Source: Ulvibacter algarum
GTDB taxonomy: Bacteria; Bacteroidota; Bacteroidia; Flavobacteriales; Flavobacteriaceae
Assembly (NCBI GenBank): GCA_947488905.1
Contig: CANLBJ010000003.1
Coordinates: 62,001-126,000, forward strand
DNA: 64,000 nt
Reading direction: 5' to 3'
In this document: one piece after another, positions 1 to 8,823 of the stretch
How the letters are laid out: the number at the start of each line of letters is the position of its first letter
Position numbering within the stretch: position 1 is the first letter of the stretch
Notes under the pieces: model-generated
What the model was told of the DNA's origin: nothing
What the model saw: the letters and a program-made list of their open reading frames with translations, nothing else
Database searches by the model: none
Made by a program: the position numbers and the translations under genes

Positions 1-6
1 TGCATT

Positions 7-690
7 ATGGAAAATGAAAATAATAAAGAGATAAATCAAAATTTTTCGTTTTTTGAAAACGCCGACGTACAAGAATATTTTGCAGATTTGAATATTGAAT
101 TGCTATCTGGTAGGCACATCCAGAAAGATAGATTTTATCTCTACAAACTACTTAAAGATTACTACAACGAACTTTCGTTTTATTATGAAAAATTATATGG
201 TTTAGAGCTATTAATGGAAACCAGAGAGAACTCTAAATACTACTATGTCGATTATCCCGATACATCTAAAGGAGCGCTTGCAAATCCGTTGCGCCACAAA
301 ATGTTAACTCAGAAACAAACGCTAATAGGTCTAATATTACTTAATATGTATTATGAGCAGTATTTTGAAAATAAAAAAGAGGTACGCTTTGCGGACATTA
401 AAAAAGAAATTAAAGAAAGTGAGAACAACATTTTGTACAAAAAATTATTTTTCAACAAAGTGCAAGACGATTATCTTGAGGGCGACTGGTCAATAAAAGT
501 TATAAAACCATTTAAAAGTGTGTTAAGAGAATTCAGTAGGCTAGGATGGATTACAAACCTGGCAGTCGAGGATGGCGAAGAAATTCATTTTGTGCTTCGT
601 GAACCCATTATTAGGTTTCAAAAATTATATGAAAAAGAAATTACAAACTTCACAGAGTTCAGTGAAAAATACCTTAGCCAATTACAATGA
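7..690 (+). CDS. JetB/MukE-like accessory subunit of a Wadjet-type SMC system
   Basis: 227 aa, predicted soluble and helical, with a winged-helix-like C-terminal part (around residues 150-200, KPFKSVLREFSRLGWI). It overlaps the next gene by 4 bases and is the first of three co-directional genes: small helical protein, SMC-like ATPase, toprim protein. This is the order jetB-jetC-jetD of Wadjet, which restricts plasmids by DNA loop extrusion and cleavage. In that family this subunit is the MukE/kite-like component bridging the SMC heads. The expected jetA would lie upstream, outside the window. The assignment rests mainly on context; the protein itself is divergent. Confidence 0.6.
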   Translation: MENENNKEINQNFSFFENADVQEYFADLNIELLSGRHIQKDRFYLYKLLKDYYNELSFYYEKLYGLELLMETRENSKYYYVDYPDTSKGALANPLRHKMLTQKQTLIGLILLNMYYEQYFENKKEVRFADIKKEIKESENNILYKKLFFNKVQDDYLEGDWSIKVIKPFKSVLREFSRLGWITNLAVEDGEEIHFVLREPIIRFQKLYEKEITNFTEFSEKYLSQLQ

Positions 691-3600
691 TAGAATATCC
701 TAGAATTTTTTCGTTATCTACGGTTGGTATTAGAAAGCACTATAATCAAGACTATTTACTGCATCGCGTAAGAACAGATTTTACCGGTAATAATGGTATT
801 GGTAAATCGCTTATAGCAGACTTATTTCAACTCATATTTATTGGGCAAAAGAGCAAAATAAGTTTTGGTACAGAAAGTTTTAAAAACAAAGATAGGCACA
901 TACATACCATACCTTACGATACCGATGATGCCTACGTTTTTATACATATTGAGTTTAAGAAAAATGAATTTATAACCATTGGTACTAACATAGGTAACAA
1001 GCGTAGCAGACCTTTGAAATCTTTTTGGATATTAAACCAAGCCTATAATGATAATGACAAAAAAGACCTTGAAACTTTGTCACTTAACGCCGACCAGCTA
1101 TCATACAGTATAGATTTTTTAAAAGATGGCCACTTTTTGCCTATAAGCCAACTTGCAAGACACCTTAAAAAGAATAAAAAAGGATTTCTGAAATCGTTTA
1201 CGGATGTAGAAGATAAAAAGGAATACTATGAATTTCTTTATTCAAATGAGCTTTTGCCCATAAATCTTGCGATTGATGAAAATATGGACGCTTTCGCGAA
1301 AGTGATACAATCCTTTTCAAAAGCAAACTCGTTAGATACTGAAAGCGATAAGATTTTAAAAGATTTTCTATTTGAAAATAGTTTGGACACGCTTCAGTCT
1401 AAATACCAATCAAACAAAGAGAAGCTTGAGAAACTAATAAATGAATACAATGAGCTGGATGAGGAAATACATACGATTGAATTAAAACAAGAAGTGTTAG
1501 GCGATCTTAAAGAGTTACAACAGCTTAAAAATGAATCTCAAAAAAAATACCTTACAGCAAAATATCACATCAATTATTTTAGGTATGATAAAGTAGCAAC
1601 TAACTGCACAGATACTTCCGATAAGATAAAGAAGGAAACAGATTTTATTGGTAATTTAAAAAAAGGAGTCCCTAAAATTGAAAAACAAATAGGAATTACA
1701 AAGTCGGAATACGACACCTATTCTAATGCTCAAATATTCTTCATAAATTATAAAAATCTGTTCAATACAAGATCGAAAAAATTAGAAAGTCTTAACCAGC
1801 TTCAAAAAATGAAGCTACCTATAATAGATCAAGCAAATTTAGTTGAGATAGATATTGATGAATATGGCGACCAGATAATCATTGAAAAGATAAATAAGCT
1901 TAATTCAGCTTTAGAAAAATACGGCACGATACATAACATAAATGAAAAAACGCTATCGCAACGAAAAATAATAACAGAATACAAAGAGAAAAAAACCTCA
2001 GAGCTTGCTGATTTGGAAGCGCTTAATCGTATTCTTTCTGCTGGAGAAGATGGCTCTTTAATAGCACAAATTATAAAAAATGGTAGAAATCTTACGGTAG
2101 AAGAGGAAACGGTTCTGTTTGGGTTACTCAAAAATGTTCATTTGGAAAAACCAAATAATCCTTCTAAAGGAACACAATTCACTAAAGATAGTTCTCTTTT
2201 AAAATATGATAATATAGAAGACGATAAAGTTAATTCTGGTTATTGGTTCAAGGTTGGTGCTCTGCGAACATTCGTACCTTATTCCAATGAGAAGCAAATA
2301 TTTGCAGATACTGCTAAAATGAAAATTGCCAAAGAAAAAAAGCAGAATGCAATTGATGAGCAAATCAAGTCTATTAAAAATGAACTTGTCGAAATTTTGA
2401 AATTTGAGAAAGGAGACGTTTATAATCTGTCATCGGTTGATGAGTTAAAAAATCTCAATAAAAATTTTAAAGACTTCTCATTATACGAATCCTCAAAAAT
2501 CGCAATGAGTATAGCCGAAAGTCTTTCTACAAAGATCCTTACTGATCAAAAAGAGTTGGCGCAATCATTACAGGAGTTAGAGATGCTTGAAAAGAAAATT
2601 CCAATTAAAATTACTGATGAGAAAATAGACGACCAGTTAACGTCTTATATTCAAAAAATAGCTGCTAAAAAATCCGTTTATAAAGAATTACAAAACAAAC
2701 TTAAAAACTCAAAATCTACAATAACCCAAAAGGAAGATAACTTAACTACATTAAACGAACTACTTACAGCAAAAGAAAAGGAAAGAGATGACTTAAAGAA
2801 ACAATACGAAGACGCGTTAACAAATTTTAAAAAGCATTTTAAGCTCTTAAATATTAACGATTTAAAACCTACCAACCTCGACTCGATTGATTTAGATGAC
2901 CTTAGTAAACAACATAATAAGCACAAGGATAATTATATAAACGCTTATGGTAAAGCATCGTCTCAGTTTGATACTACAAAGGATGACTTAGAAGTTAAAA
3001 ACCAGATGGATGATCAAAACTATTCATTTGAAGTTTTAGAATTAGTTCTTTTAGGTCCAAAAATTAAGCATACAGAAAATCTGGCACCAGCACTTAAAAA
3101 ATCCAATCAAAACAGAACTAAAGTAATGCAGGCCATCACTCAGGCGATGCTCCGAATATTTAAGTTGACAAAAACAAAATATAAAGACTTTGAAAAAATA
3201 GTTGAAGATTTAAACGACTTCTTTAGTGAGCGACTTATTAGTGATAAATACAACTTCAAGATCGACTTCACACCTAATGAGACTTTTAAAATAGATTGGA
3301 TGAAAAATTTACAATCTTCCACACAAGCTGCATATTCAGAAGGAGAATTGCAATTTTCAGACTCAGTAGAAAGTTTTGTTGAGAAGATTTTCACAGAAGC
3401 AACATCCTACAACGAAAAGATTAAATTTTCAGATCTATTAGACCCGAAAACGTATTTTGATTTGAGTACGAGGTTGCTTGACAAAGATGGAGTTGACCAA
3501 ACAGGAAGCACAGGACAAAGCTATACTGCGATTGTTTTATTAGGTATTGGGAGACTTTCTATTGTACAAAAGGAAGATAGAAAAGGTGTAAAGTTTTTAA

Positions 3601-3857
3601 TACTTGAAGAAGTCTCAAATATGGATAAAGGTAACTTTAACACATTTCCTAACATAGCAAAAGAGTTTGGATATCAAATGCTAACGATGACACCAGAACC
3701 TTACGGATCTAATGAAAATGAAGGTTGGTATTTACACCATTTAATAGAGGGCTATGAAGACGTTAATATTAATTATGCGATGCCAAGCAGCTATTTTAAA
3801 ACAAATGAATCTAGAGAAGATTTATCAGATTACTTAAAAAATATAAATAAACAATGA
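687..3857 (+). CDS. JetC/MukB-like SMC ATPase of a Wadjet-type defence system
   Basis: 1056 aa. Walker A is GNNGIGKS at about residues 34-41. A long coiled-coil middle (about 230-300 and 540-740) follows, and the C-terminal half of the head carries GSTGQS near 943 and a Walker B-like LILEEVSNMD near 970. This N-and-C-terminal split ATPase head around coiled coils is the SMC/MukB/JetC layout. It acts as the loop-extruding motor of Wadjet with its JetB and JetD neighbours. The gene overlaps both neighbours by 4 bases, so the three form one operon. One copy of the genome-wide palindrome (1290-1302) lies in the reading frame. SMC-like identity is solid; assignment to Wadjet rests on the flanking genes. 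Confidence 0.75.
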   Translation: MIEYPRIFSLSTVGIRKHYNQDYLLHRVRTDFTGNNGIGKSLIADLFQLIFIGQKSKISFGTESFKNKDRHIHTIPYDTDDAYVFIHIEFKKNEFITIGTNIGNKRSRPLKSFWILNQAYNDNDKKDLETLSLNADQLSYSIDFLKDGHFLPISQLARHLKKNKKGFLKSFTDVEDKKEYYEFLYSNELLPINLAIDENMDAFAKVIQSFSKANSLDTESDKILKDFLFENSLDTLQSKYQSNKEKLEKLINEYNELDEEIHTIELKQEVLGDLKELQQLKNESQKKYLTAKYHINYFRYDKVATNCTDTSDKIKKETDFIGNLKKGVPKIEKQIGITKSEYDTYSNAQIFFINYKNLFNTRSKKLESLNQLQKMKLPIIDQANLVEIDIDEYGDQIIIEKINKLNSALEKYGTIHNINEKTLSQRKIITEYKEKKTSELADLEALNRILSAGEDGSLIAQIIKNGRNLTVEEETVLFGLLKNVHLEKPNNPSKGTQFTKDSSLLKYDNIEDDKVNSGYWFKVGALRTFVPYSNEKQIFADTAKMKIAKEKKQNAIDEQIKSIKNELVEILKFEKGDVYNLSSVDELKNLNKNFKDFSLYESSKIAMSIAESLSTKILTDQKELAQSLQELEMLEKKIPIKITDEKIDDQLTSYIQKIAAKKSVYKELQNKLKNSKSTITQKEDNLTTLNELLTAKEKERDDLKKQYEDALTNFKKHFKLLNINDLKPTNLDSIDLDDLSKQHNKHKDNYINAYGKASSQFDTTKDDLEVKNQMDDQNYSFEVLELVLLGPKIKHTENLAPALKKSNQNRTKVMQAITQAMLRIFKLTKTKYKDFEKIVEDLNDFFSERLISDKYNFKIDFTPNETFKIDWMKNLQSSTQAAYSEGELQFSDSVESFVEKIFTEATSYNEKIKFSDLLDPKTYFDLSTRLLDKDGVDQTGSTGQSYTAIVLLGIGRLSIVQKEDRKGVKFLILEEVSNMDKGNFNTFPNIAKEFGYQMLTMTPEPYGSNENEGWYLHHLIEGYEDVNINYAMPSSYFKTNESREDLSDYLKNINKQ

Positions 3858-4795
3858 ATTGGGTCGCACTAAAATCCCTAAATGAACTTTATAGAGATAA
3901 ACAGACAAAGATTAAAGAAACTTTAATCAAGGACTCTTTGTTTCAACATTTACTGAACGATACTCAAGAGATAAAAGAAGGTTATAAAATTTATTATTCT
4001 GATGATGAAGAATTTTTTGAGATGTATGAAGAAGAGCATTTAGAGAAATTTAATCAATACTATGATTTTTTAGAACATAATAAACTCTTAAAACCCCAAA
4101 CAAGATTTGAAGAGGCAGATATTATTGAGCTAATGGATATGAAGCGTCGTATGGATAATGGTCAGCTATTGCCAATACGAGACCAAATTGTCAAAAATGA
4201 AGATACTGTTAGAAATGTATCTTCTATGTTTTTTAAAAATGAAAAGTATTTGCTCGGAAAGAAATCGCTCATAGATGCCATAAAACAAATACTTCAAATT
4301 GAAGAACTTGCAGATGATAAAGATCAGCAGTATATGTACAAGCTACTATGCGAGAAAGCTAATCTAATAATACTTTGTGAAAATTTAGACTTTTTAAAAA
4401 GGCCATCATTACCACAAAAATATGGGTATGAATTATGGTATGCTGGCGGTAAAAATATTGATAAATTAAAATTCACAGATAACAGAGGTTTACCAATTTA
4501 TTACTCCGCAGACTGGGATTATGATGGCTTACTCATTTTTAATATGATAAAAAAAATTATCCCTAATATTAAGTTGTTATATCCAACCGCAAATCCAAAA
4601 AGCATCGTAAAGTCGGAACATAAAAGCCTATGGGCAGATATGGATAATCCTGAAAATTATTCTAATCTTGACATAAAAGACTTAGATACAAAGCATAAAA
4701 CTATTTTAAAGAAATTAATAGAAAATAACCAGTGGATTACCGAAGAGGATAATAATCTGAAAGAAATGGTATCATTAGTCTTTAATTCCAATTAA
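3854..4795 (+). CDS. JetD-like toprim nuclease of a Wadjet-type system
   Basis: 313 aa. The C-terminal part has a toprim-like acidic motif, YYSADWDYDGLLIFN near residue 216, as in the DUF2220 domain of JetD, the topoisomerase VI-like nuclease that cuts extruded plasmid DNA. The N-terminal half is helical and carries a likely winged-helix region, consistent with the DUF3322-type part. It overlaps the SMC gene by 4 bases (ATGA type) and is the last gene of the operon. It converges on the next, minus-strand gene with a 4-base overlap. Confidence 0.65.
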   Translation: MNWVALKSLNELYRDKQTKIKETLIKDSLFQHLLNDTQEIKEGYKIYYSDDEEFFEMYEEEHLEKFNQYYDFLEHNKLLKPQTRFEEADIIELMDMKRRMDNGQLLPIRDQIVKNEDTVRNVSSMFFKNEKYLLGKKSLIDAIKQILQIEELADDKDQQYMYKLLCEKANLIILCENLDFLKRPSLPQKYGYELWYAGGKNIDKLKFTDNRGLPIYYSADWDYDGLLIFNMIKKIIPNIKLLYPTANPKSIVKSEHKSLWADMDNPENYSNLDIKDLDTKHKTILKKLIENNQWITEEDNNLKEMVSLVFNSN

Positions 4796-5505
4796 ACAAT
4801 CTCAATAGTATCTTCAGATCTATCATCAAAAAAATAAATACGATCAAAACCGTTTTTATCAATTGATGACCTATCGAGTAAATCGAATCTGTATCCTGAT
4901 GATCGATGACCTAAGCCAGCAATAATAACAAGCCATTTTTCATCAATATTATTTGGGTATTGGGTAATTAGACTGGCTTTGTGATTTATTACAAGTTGTA
5001 CATCTTTGTAATCTATTGGCTTTACCAGATATGCACCTACGGATTGCCAGTTACTCCAAGTAGTATCTGAGCTCACATTGATACTATCTACAAATTCATT
5101 TTCTAACTTGCAATGTTTAGTACTAACTCTAAAATCTCTTCCCTTATTTGCTAAATAAATAGTTTCTACAAGACTGAAAAACAAGTCAATATAATGGTTT
5201 TTAGAATGTCGCTTGTCCATCACGGCATCAGAGTACCTGAACATACATTGTAACTCCACATCGTACTTATCCTCAAATTTAAGGCGTGCTGCATCGATAA
5301 TACTTTGCCGGTAGACTTCAATCATTTTACTTTGATTGTTAATGAATCTCGTATGTTCTATCGATATGATTTTATCAGTCGTCTCCGCAGTAAAATCTGG
5401 TGTTTCAGACGCTTCTAATGTCTGAAATATGATACCGTGCTTCACGTTAGATATAAAGCGTTCAATCTGTAGTTGCTCAATTTCCTTTGCCCTAATTCTT
5501 GTCAC
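4792..5505 (-). CDS. Putative PD-(D/E)xK-fold protein of unknown role
   Basis: 237 aa, soluble. Residues around 33-50 contain PDF followed by IISIEHTR, which fits the D...(E/I)xH/K strands of some PD-(D/E)xK nucleases, but the lysine is not evident. The rest is unfamiliar. It converges with the toprim gene and begins just after the virus-like operon ends (start 5505, next gene ends at 5546), so it sits on the border between the defence operon and the virion module. It may be a further defence effector. I do not recognise the family. Confidence 0.35.
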   Translation of the reverse strand: MTRIRAKEIEQLQIERFISNVKHGIIFQTLEASETPDFTAETTDKIISIEHTRFINNQSKMIEVYRQSIIDAARLKFEDKYDVELQCMFRYSDAVMDKRHSKNHYIDLFFSLVETIYLANKGRDFRVSTKHCKLENEFVDSINVSSDTTWSNWQSVGAYLVKPIDYKDVQLVINHKASLITQYPNNIDEKWLVIIAGLGHRSSGYRFDLLDRSSIDKNGFDRIYFFDDRSEDTIEIV

Positions 5506-5545
5506 AATACTTTTTTAAGACAAAGTAAAGTAATTAATTTAAATC

Positions 5546-6082
5546 CTAAACAAAAGGATTAACCTCCGCAGGTGTCCCACTTGGATAGCCCCAAGCCACA
5601 TACTGCGACTTCATTTCATCTGTATCAAGATGCACAAAGGTTCTACCTACTCCAATGCGCTTAAAACCAACATCGCGAGCTACAGAGACTAGATGATTAC
5701 GGATAAACGTAGTTTGAGCTTTAATATCTACAGCTTTACACGTAGGGATTTTATGAGACGAACTGGAAACGCCGCCTACTTTTTTGTTGTGTGAAGCGCT
5801 ACGAGCTCCAGAGTTAATCCATTGAAAAATAGGGTAGCCAGTTCTGGCTTCCAGTTGCTGAAGCATAAAGATTAATTGCCTATCCATACAATTACCAGAG
5901 CCAGGAAGATCTGGACTGTCAAAAACAGATAAATCGATAGGTCTTTGAGTCATTCGTATCACTCGATTTTTAATTGACTTTGTTTTTGATTTTCTGTAAA
6001 TAACAAAAGCACCTATCAGCAAAATTGACAAGGTGCCTAATCCAACATAGATATGTTGATTGTTACTTTTTACCACAGCCAC
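5546..6082 (-). CDS. Membrane-anchored M15-type peptidoglycan peptidase
   Basis: 178 aa. One transmembrane segment at about residues 11-29, then a strongly basic stretch (RKSKTKSIKNR), then a peptidase M15_3/YcbK-like domain. The conserved zinc ligands are visible as H110 (SSSSH), D119 (AVDI) and H151 (FVHLD), and the SGARSASHN strand is typical. It would cut peptide cross-links in peptidoglycan. The basic flank lies after the membrane span, so the positive-inside rule puts the enzyme domain on the cytoplasmic side. That is odd for a host lysis enzyme but fits an enzyme carried in an internal virion membrane (inference). It is the last gene of the long minus-strand cluster. Confidence 0.75.
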   Translation of the reverse strand: MAVVKSNNQHIYVGLGTLSILLIGAFVIYRKSKTKSIKNRVIRMTQRPIDLSVFDSPDLPGSGNCMDRQLIFMLQQLEARTGYPIFQWINSGARSASHNKKVGGVSSSSHKIPTCKAVDIKAQTTFIRNHLVSVARDVGFKRIGVGRTFVHLDTDEMKSQYVAWGYPSGTPAEVNPFV

Positions 6083-6209
6083 AACCTTTTGCTGTTTCTT
6101 TACTTTTCTTGTATCTCAAGAATAAATCTGAACTTATTTTTACAGCGCTTAGCAGTATAAACGCCCCAAAAATATAGTTCAATGTGTTATTTCCTTTGTC
6201 CACGTTCAT
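6063..6209 (-). CDS. Small membrane protein
   Basis: 48 aa from the ATG at 6209. A longer reading from 6269 would add 20 residues buried in the upstream gene, so the inner start is preferred. One hydrophobic segment (residues 10-27, LNYIFGAFILLSAVKI) is followed by a lysine-rich tail ending in GCGCGKK. It overlaps the peptidase gene by 20 bases and the upstream gene by 23. Function unknown; it belongs to the set of tiny single-span proteins of this cluster. Confidence 0.55.
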   Translation of the reverse strand: MNVDKGNNTLNYIFGAFILLSAVKISSDLFLRYKKSKETAKGCGCGKK

Positions 6210-6528
6210 TGTTTTTTTGTTTGTTATATAATTGAATTTCAGCTTCCAATTGCTCGATATATCTTTCAAGATCTGTTATACGATCCCTTTGTTTGGTAAT
6301 CGTTTTATTCATCAAGGTATTCTTACTTTCCAGTTGTTTCAACCGTTTCTCCATATTTTCAGACCATAGCTTATAGTTTTCTACCACAAGACTATTGGCC
6401 TGAACATTGAGATTGCGTATTTCGGCGCTTTTGAGACGTCTTTGCGTCCCATATTGCAATAGCACTTCAATGAGTTTCCAAAACCCAGTAGCGCCCAGTA
6501 CAATTGCAAGAATTTTAATTAAGTCCAT
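6187..6528 (-). CDS. Membrane-anchored coiled-coil protein
   Basis: 113 aa. N-terminal membrane segment (residues 5-25, ILAIVLGATGFWKLIEVLL), then a basic stretch (RRLK) and a coiled coil to about residue 100 (LKQLESKNTLMNKTI and similar heptads). It resembles small phage-encoded membrane/coiled-coil proteins in layout only; no family is recognised. A copy of the palindrome GCTTTCGCGAAAGC lies in the 40-base gap upstream (6544-6557). It could be a virion membrane protein or a lysis accessory. Confidence 0.55.
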   Translation of the reverse strand: MDLIKILAIVLGATGFWKLIEVLLQYGTQRRLKSAEIRNLNVQANSLVVENYKLWSENMEKRLKQLESKNTLMNKTITKQRDRITDLERYIEQLEAEIQLYNKQKNNERGQRK

Positions 6529-6568
6529 TAGTTTTTAGATTACGCTTTCGCGAAAGCATCATTAAATT

Positions 6569-7099
6569 TTAAAAGGTGCTTGGTACTCGAGTTCGTCTTA
6601 CTATAACTGGCTCAGACTCTTCGATTTCGTCTTTCTCAATAACATCAGGTGGTAGCACAAATATTCCACCAGAAAACGGTCTAAACTTCAATGGAAGCTC
6701 CGCCACATACGGATTCACATTAAAAATGATTTCATCTTCTGGATCGTTAAAAATACCGCTTACAAATACACGACCGTCGTCATCTATCGCATAGTAAAAC
6801 GGTTTTCCTTGACGGCTCAACAGTGTTCCTGTATGCTCGCCTTGTTGATTTTTGTTGATCGGTGCAGGTAGACTTAATTGCCAGCCAGCAATTTCCTTTC
6901 TTCCAGACCTTGAACGCAAACGAATGTCCTTGCCGATTACGATATTCTCGTTGATCACTGCATAAATATTACGACCAGGAGAGTGCAACATATCTGCATT
7001 TAATTGATTAGATGGCACACTCAGCTCTCGCTGAGTGTTTGCTATTAATCCGCCACCTTGTGCTTTTGGCACATTACTTTGATATCCTACTATACTCAT
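6569..7099 (-). CDS. Soluble beta-rich protein of the virion-like cluster, unknown function
   Basis: 176 aa without membrane segment or recognised domain. The composition (many short hydrophobic strands, for example GRVFVSGIF and PFSGGIFVLPP) suggests a beta-sandwich. It is one of the few genes in this cluster with no membrane span, so it could be an outer capsid-associated or spike-base protein (inference). Its ATG shares the A with the stop of the upstream gene (TAATG), a coupling seen repeatedly in the cluster. Confidence 0.5.
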   Translation of the reverse strand: MSIVGYQSNVPKAQGGGLIANTQRELSVPSNQLNADMLHSPGRNIYAVINENIVIGKDIRLRSRSGRKEIAGWQLSLPAPINKNQQGEHTGTLLSRQGKPFYYAIDDDGRVFVSGIFNDPEDEIIFNVNPYVAELPLKFRPFSGGIFVLPPDVIEKDEIEESEPVIVRRTRVPSTF

Positions 7100-7527
7100 T
7101 ATTGTGCTATTATTATTCCGGTTAATACAAGTAAGCCACCGCCAAAAAACCAGCGCTCCAGCTTACCTCTTTTAATTTGTTTGTGCTGTCTCTTAATGGT
7201 CAAGTTCAGCTCTTGAATATGAGATTCATCATTATCCTGAATGACAACAAAATTCTCAACTTTACGCTCCAATTTAAAAATGATCGTATCCTTTTTTTGA
7301 GTGAGATACTGCCATCTATAATTGCGTAATTGCAACGTATCAATAATGCTATCTTGATAAAGACTGAACTCTAATCGCTTTGCCAAATACTTTGATTGTG
7401 ATAAGTCAAAACAGAAATATTTCTTATTGTTTAAGTCTTGTACTATCGGCTGTAAATCCTGAGAAATACTCATACAAGTCCAGAGCAGACATCCTATCAA
7501 TAGTATTAATTTTTTCATCCAATGCAT
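7099..7527 (-). CDS. Secreted/membrane protein overlapping a coiled-coil gene (outer spanin-like candidate)
   Basis: 142 aa (or 139 aa from the inner ATG beginning MKKLILLIG). A signal peptide or membrane span occupies residues 4-22, with a possible cut after SIS and a weak LIGC lipobox-like match. A coiled region follows, then a second hydrophobic segment near the C terminus (WFFGGGLLVLTGIIIAQ). The first 104 bases overlap the end of the upstream coiled-coil gene in another frame. Nested or overlapping genes for an inner-membrane coiled coil and an exported partner are the hallmark of Rz/Rz1 spanins. The C-terminal span is atypical, so this is a context-based suggestion. Confidence 0.4.
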   Translation of the reverse strand: MHWMKKLILLIGCLLWTCMSISQDLQPIVQDLNNKKYFCFDLSQSKYLAKRLEFSLYQDSIIDTLQLRNYRWQYLTQKKDTIIFKLERKVENFVVIQDNDESHIQELNLTIKRQHKQIKRGKLERWFFGGGLLVLTGIIIAQ

Positions 7528-7774
7528 TTTGTAAATTTTGAATCGTTTTATGGCTTAAAACTATCTTACCAGTCAAGCTATCAGTTTGCTTTTTAAGCTT
7601 TTTTATTTCTTCATCAAGGCTTACGTTTTCAACCGTAAGTAGTTCGTTTTCCTTTTCAAGTTTTAGTATGGTTTCATTGTTCAAAGCTTCCTCTTGCGGA
7701 ATGATGTAAAAGATGAGCAAGACAAGAATCCCTGCAATCCAAAGCACTAATAAAAAAGGTTTCCAAAACTTCAT
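7424..7774 (-). CDS. Inner-membrane coiled-coil protein (Rz/inner-spanin-like candidate)
   Basis: 116 aa. Residues 1-6 are basic, followed by a strong membrane span (7-26, LLVLWIAGILVLLIFYI) and a long coiled coil (about 34-95). The charge pattern predicts N-in/C-out, meaning the coil is in the periplasm, as for an i-spanin. It lies directly after the holin-like gene (TAATG overlap) and its 3' end overlaps the next gene by 104 bases, so the order is holin-like, i-spanin-like, partner. The sequence itself matches no family I can name. Confidence 0.5.
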   Translation of the reverse strand: MKFWKPFLLVLWIAGILVLLIFYIIPQEEALNNETILKLEKENELLTVENVSLDEEIKKLKKQTDSLTGKIVLSHKTIQNLQNALDEKINTIDRMSALDLYEYFSGFTADSTRLKQ

Positions 7775-8097
7775 TACTCCTTGGGTTTCGTTTGAAATAG
7801 TTTGTTTAAAAATTTCTCTAATAAGAGTTTATGAAACACCAGCGCAAAAGCAAACGATTGTAATAAACATTCAATCATCTTGATTTGATAACCTCGTATG
7901 AAGTACAGAGCGACTCCGTAAATAATGCCGATGATGAGCACACGATAGCGTGTTGCTATTTTAAGCTTAAAAACTTCATAAAAGAAGTTAGTTGAGCGGT
8001 AATGGTTGAGACCATAAGCAATAACGATGAATGTGAAAATGTAAGCCCAATCCAGGCTATTTAAATAATTGGAGATGTGTGATAAAATTTCGATCAT
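7774..8097 (-). CDS. Holin-like small membrane protein
   Basis: 107 aa with about three membrane spans (residues 17-32, 52-68, 78-93) and a lysine-rich C-terminal tail (LFQTKPKE). Size, span number and charged tail are those of class I phage holins, which open the cytoplasmic membrane at lysis. It is followed directly by the spanin-like pair, which supports a lysis cassette. No sequence-specific holin motif exists, so confidence is moderate. Confidence 0.5.
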   Translation of the reverse strand: MIEILSHISNYLNSLDWAYIFTFIVIAYGLNHYRSTNFFYEVFKLKIATRYRVLIIGIIYGVALYFIRGYQIKMIECLLQSFAFALVFHKLLLEKFLNKLFQTKPKE

Positions 8098-8342
8098 TTT
8101 AATTGTGTTTTTAGGGTTTCTTTTATGCTTTTAATATCTGCTTGCAACGCAGCTATTTGATGATTTGGAAATAGATTCTTAGTTAAATGTACTACTACCA
8201 CTATAGTTGCTCCCGAAGCCAATAGAGCAAGCACAATTTTGGTTAATGTTTGATTGGTAAGCGTTACTGTGACTTCGGTCTTGATACCGTCTTTATCTAC
8301 CAGACCATCTATTAAATCTTTAATGCTTCGCTTTTCTGCCAT
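8094..8342 (-). CDS. Small single-span membrane protein
   Basis: 82 aa. A soluble N-terminal part (about 28 residues) precedes one hydrophobic segment (LTKIVLALLASGATIVVVV, about 31-50) and a short charged tail. It overlaps the holin-like gene by 4 bases and the upstream gene by 23. Function unknown; one of several small membrane proteins in the cluster. Confidence 0.5.
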   Translation of the reverse strand: MAEKRSIKDLIDGLVDKDGIKTEVTVTLTNQTLTKIVLALLASGATIVVVVHLTKNLFPNHQIAALQADIKSIKETLKTQLK

Positions 8343-8823
8343 CCTTGTGTTGCTTTTTTATGTTGCCCATATTGCGTTCGTTGAAGAGCTGTTCTGACAC
8401 TTCTTTTACTTTGTAAAGTCTCAAAACACGTTCTTCAGTAATAGCATCAAATTCATCTGTGATTAAGCCTTGTGCAGCACCGTGATTTTTTAAGAGATAG
8501 ACACGTAATTGATAAACACGTTCTCCTTTGCTTCCTAATTTTAATGGAAAATCATCATTGGGTTTTGGTAGTACTTCGGGCTTTATGACGATTGCTTTCT
8601 TTTCTTTTTCCAAAGAAACTATAGGCTTCATTTCAACCACAGAAACTTCTTTTTTCTGTGGAATAGGTTTCTCAACTTTTACAGATTGAGATTCCTCAAC
8701 GATTGTAAATTCTGCATCTTCAATCGTTTCTTCTTTATCTCTAAAGAGGACATAGCCCAACAATCCTAATCCCAAAAGCCCACCAGCGATAAGCAATCCT
8801 TTTTGCATCGTTTGTTCGCTCAT
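8320..8823 (-). CDS. Membrane-anchored protein with a degenerate peptidoglycan-binding-like domain
   Basis: 167 aa. A membrane span at residues 8-25 (LLIAGGLLGLGLLGYVLF) is followed by charged linker sequence and a C-terminal region (about 95-145: LGSKGERVYQLRVYLL ... ITDEFDAITEERVLRLY) with the spacing of PG_binding_1 domains but lacking the DGxFG core. Its neighbour at 8823-9326 has the better preserved version, so the two are probably diverged paralogs. The start codon overlaps the upstream stop as TAATG. Likely role: contact with peptidoglycan from a membrane particle (inference). Confidence 0.5.
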   Translation of the reverse strand: MSEQTMQKGLLIAGGLLGLGLLGYVLFRDKEETIEDAEFTIVEESQSVKVEKPIPQKKEVSVVEMKPIVSLEKEKKAIVIKPEVLPKPNDDFPLKLGSKGERVYQLRVYLLKNHGAAQGLITDEFDAITEERVLRLYKVKEVSEQLFNERNMGNIKKQHKDGRKAKH

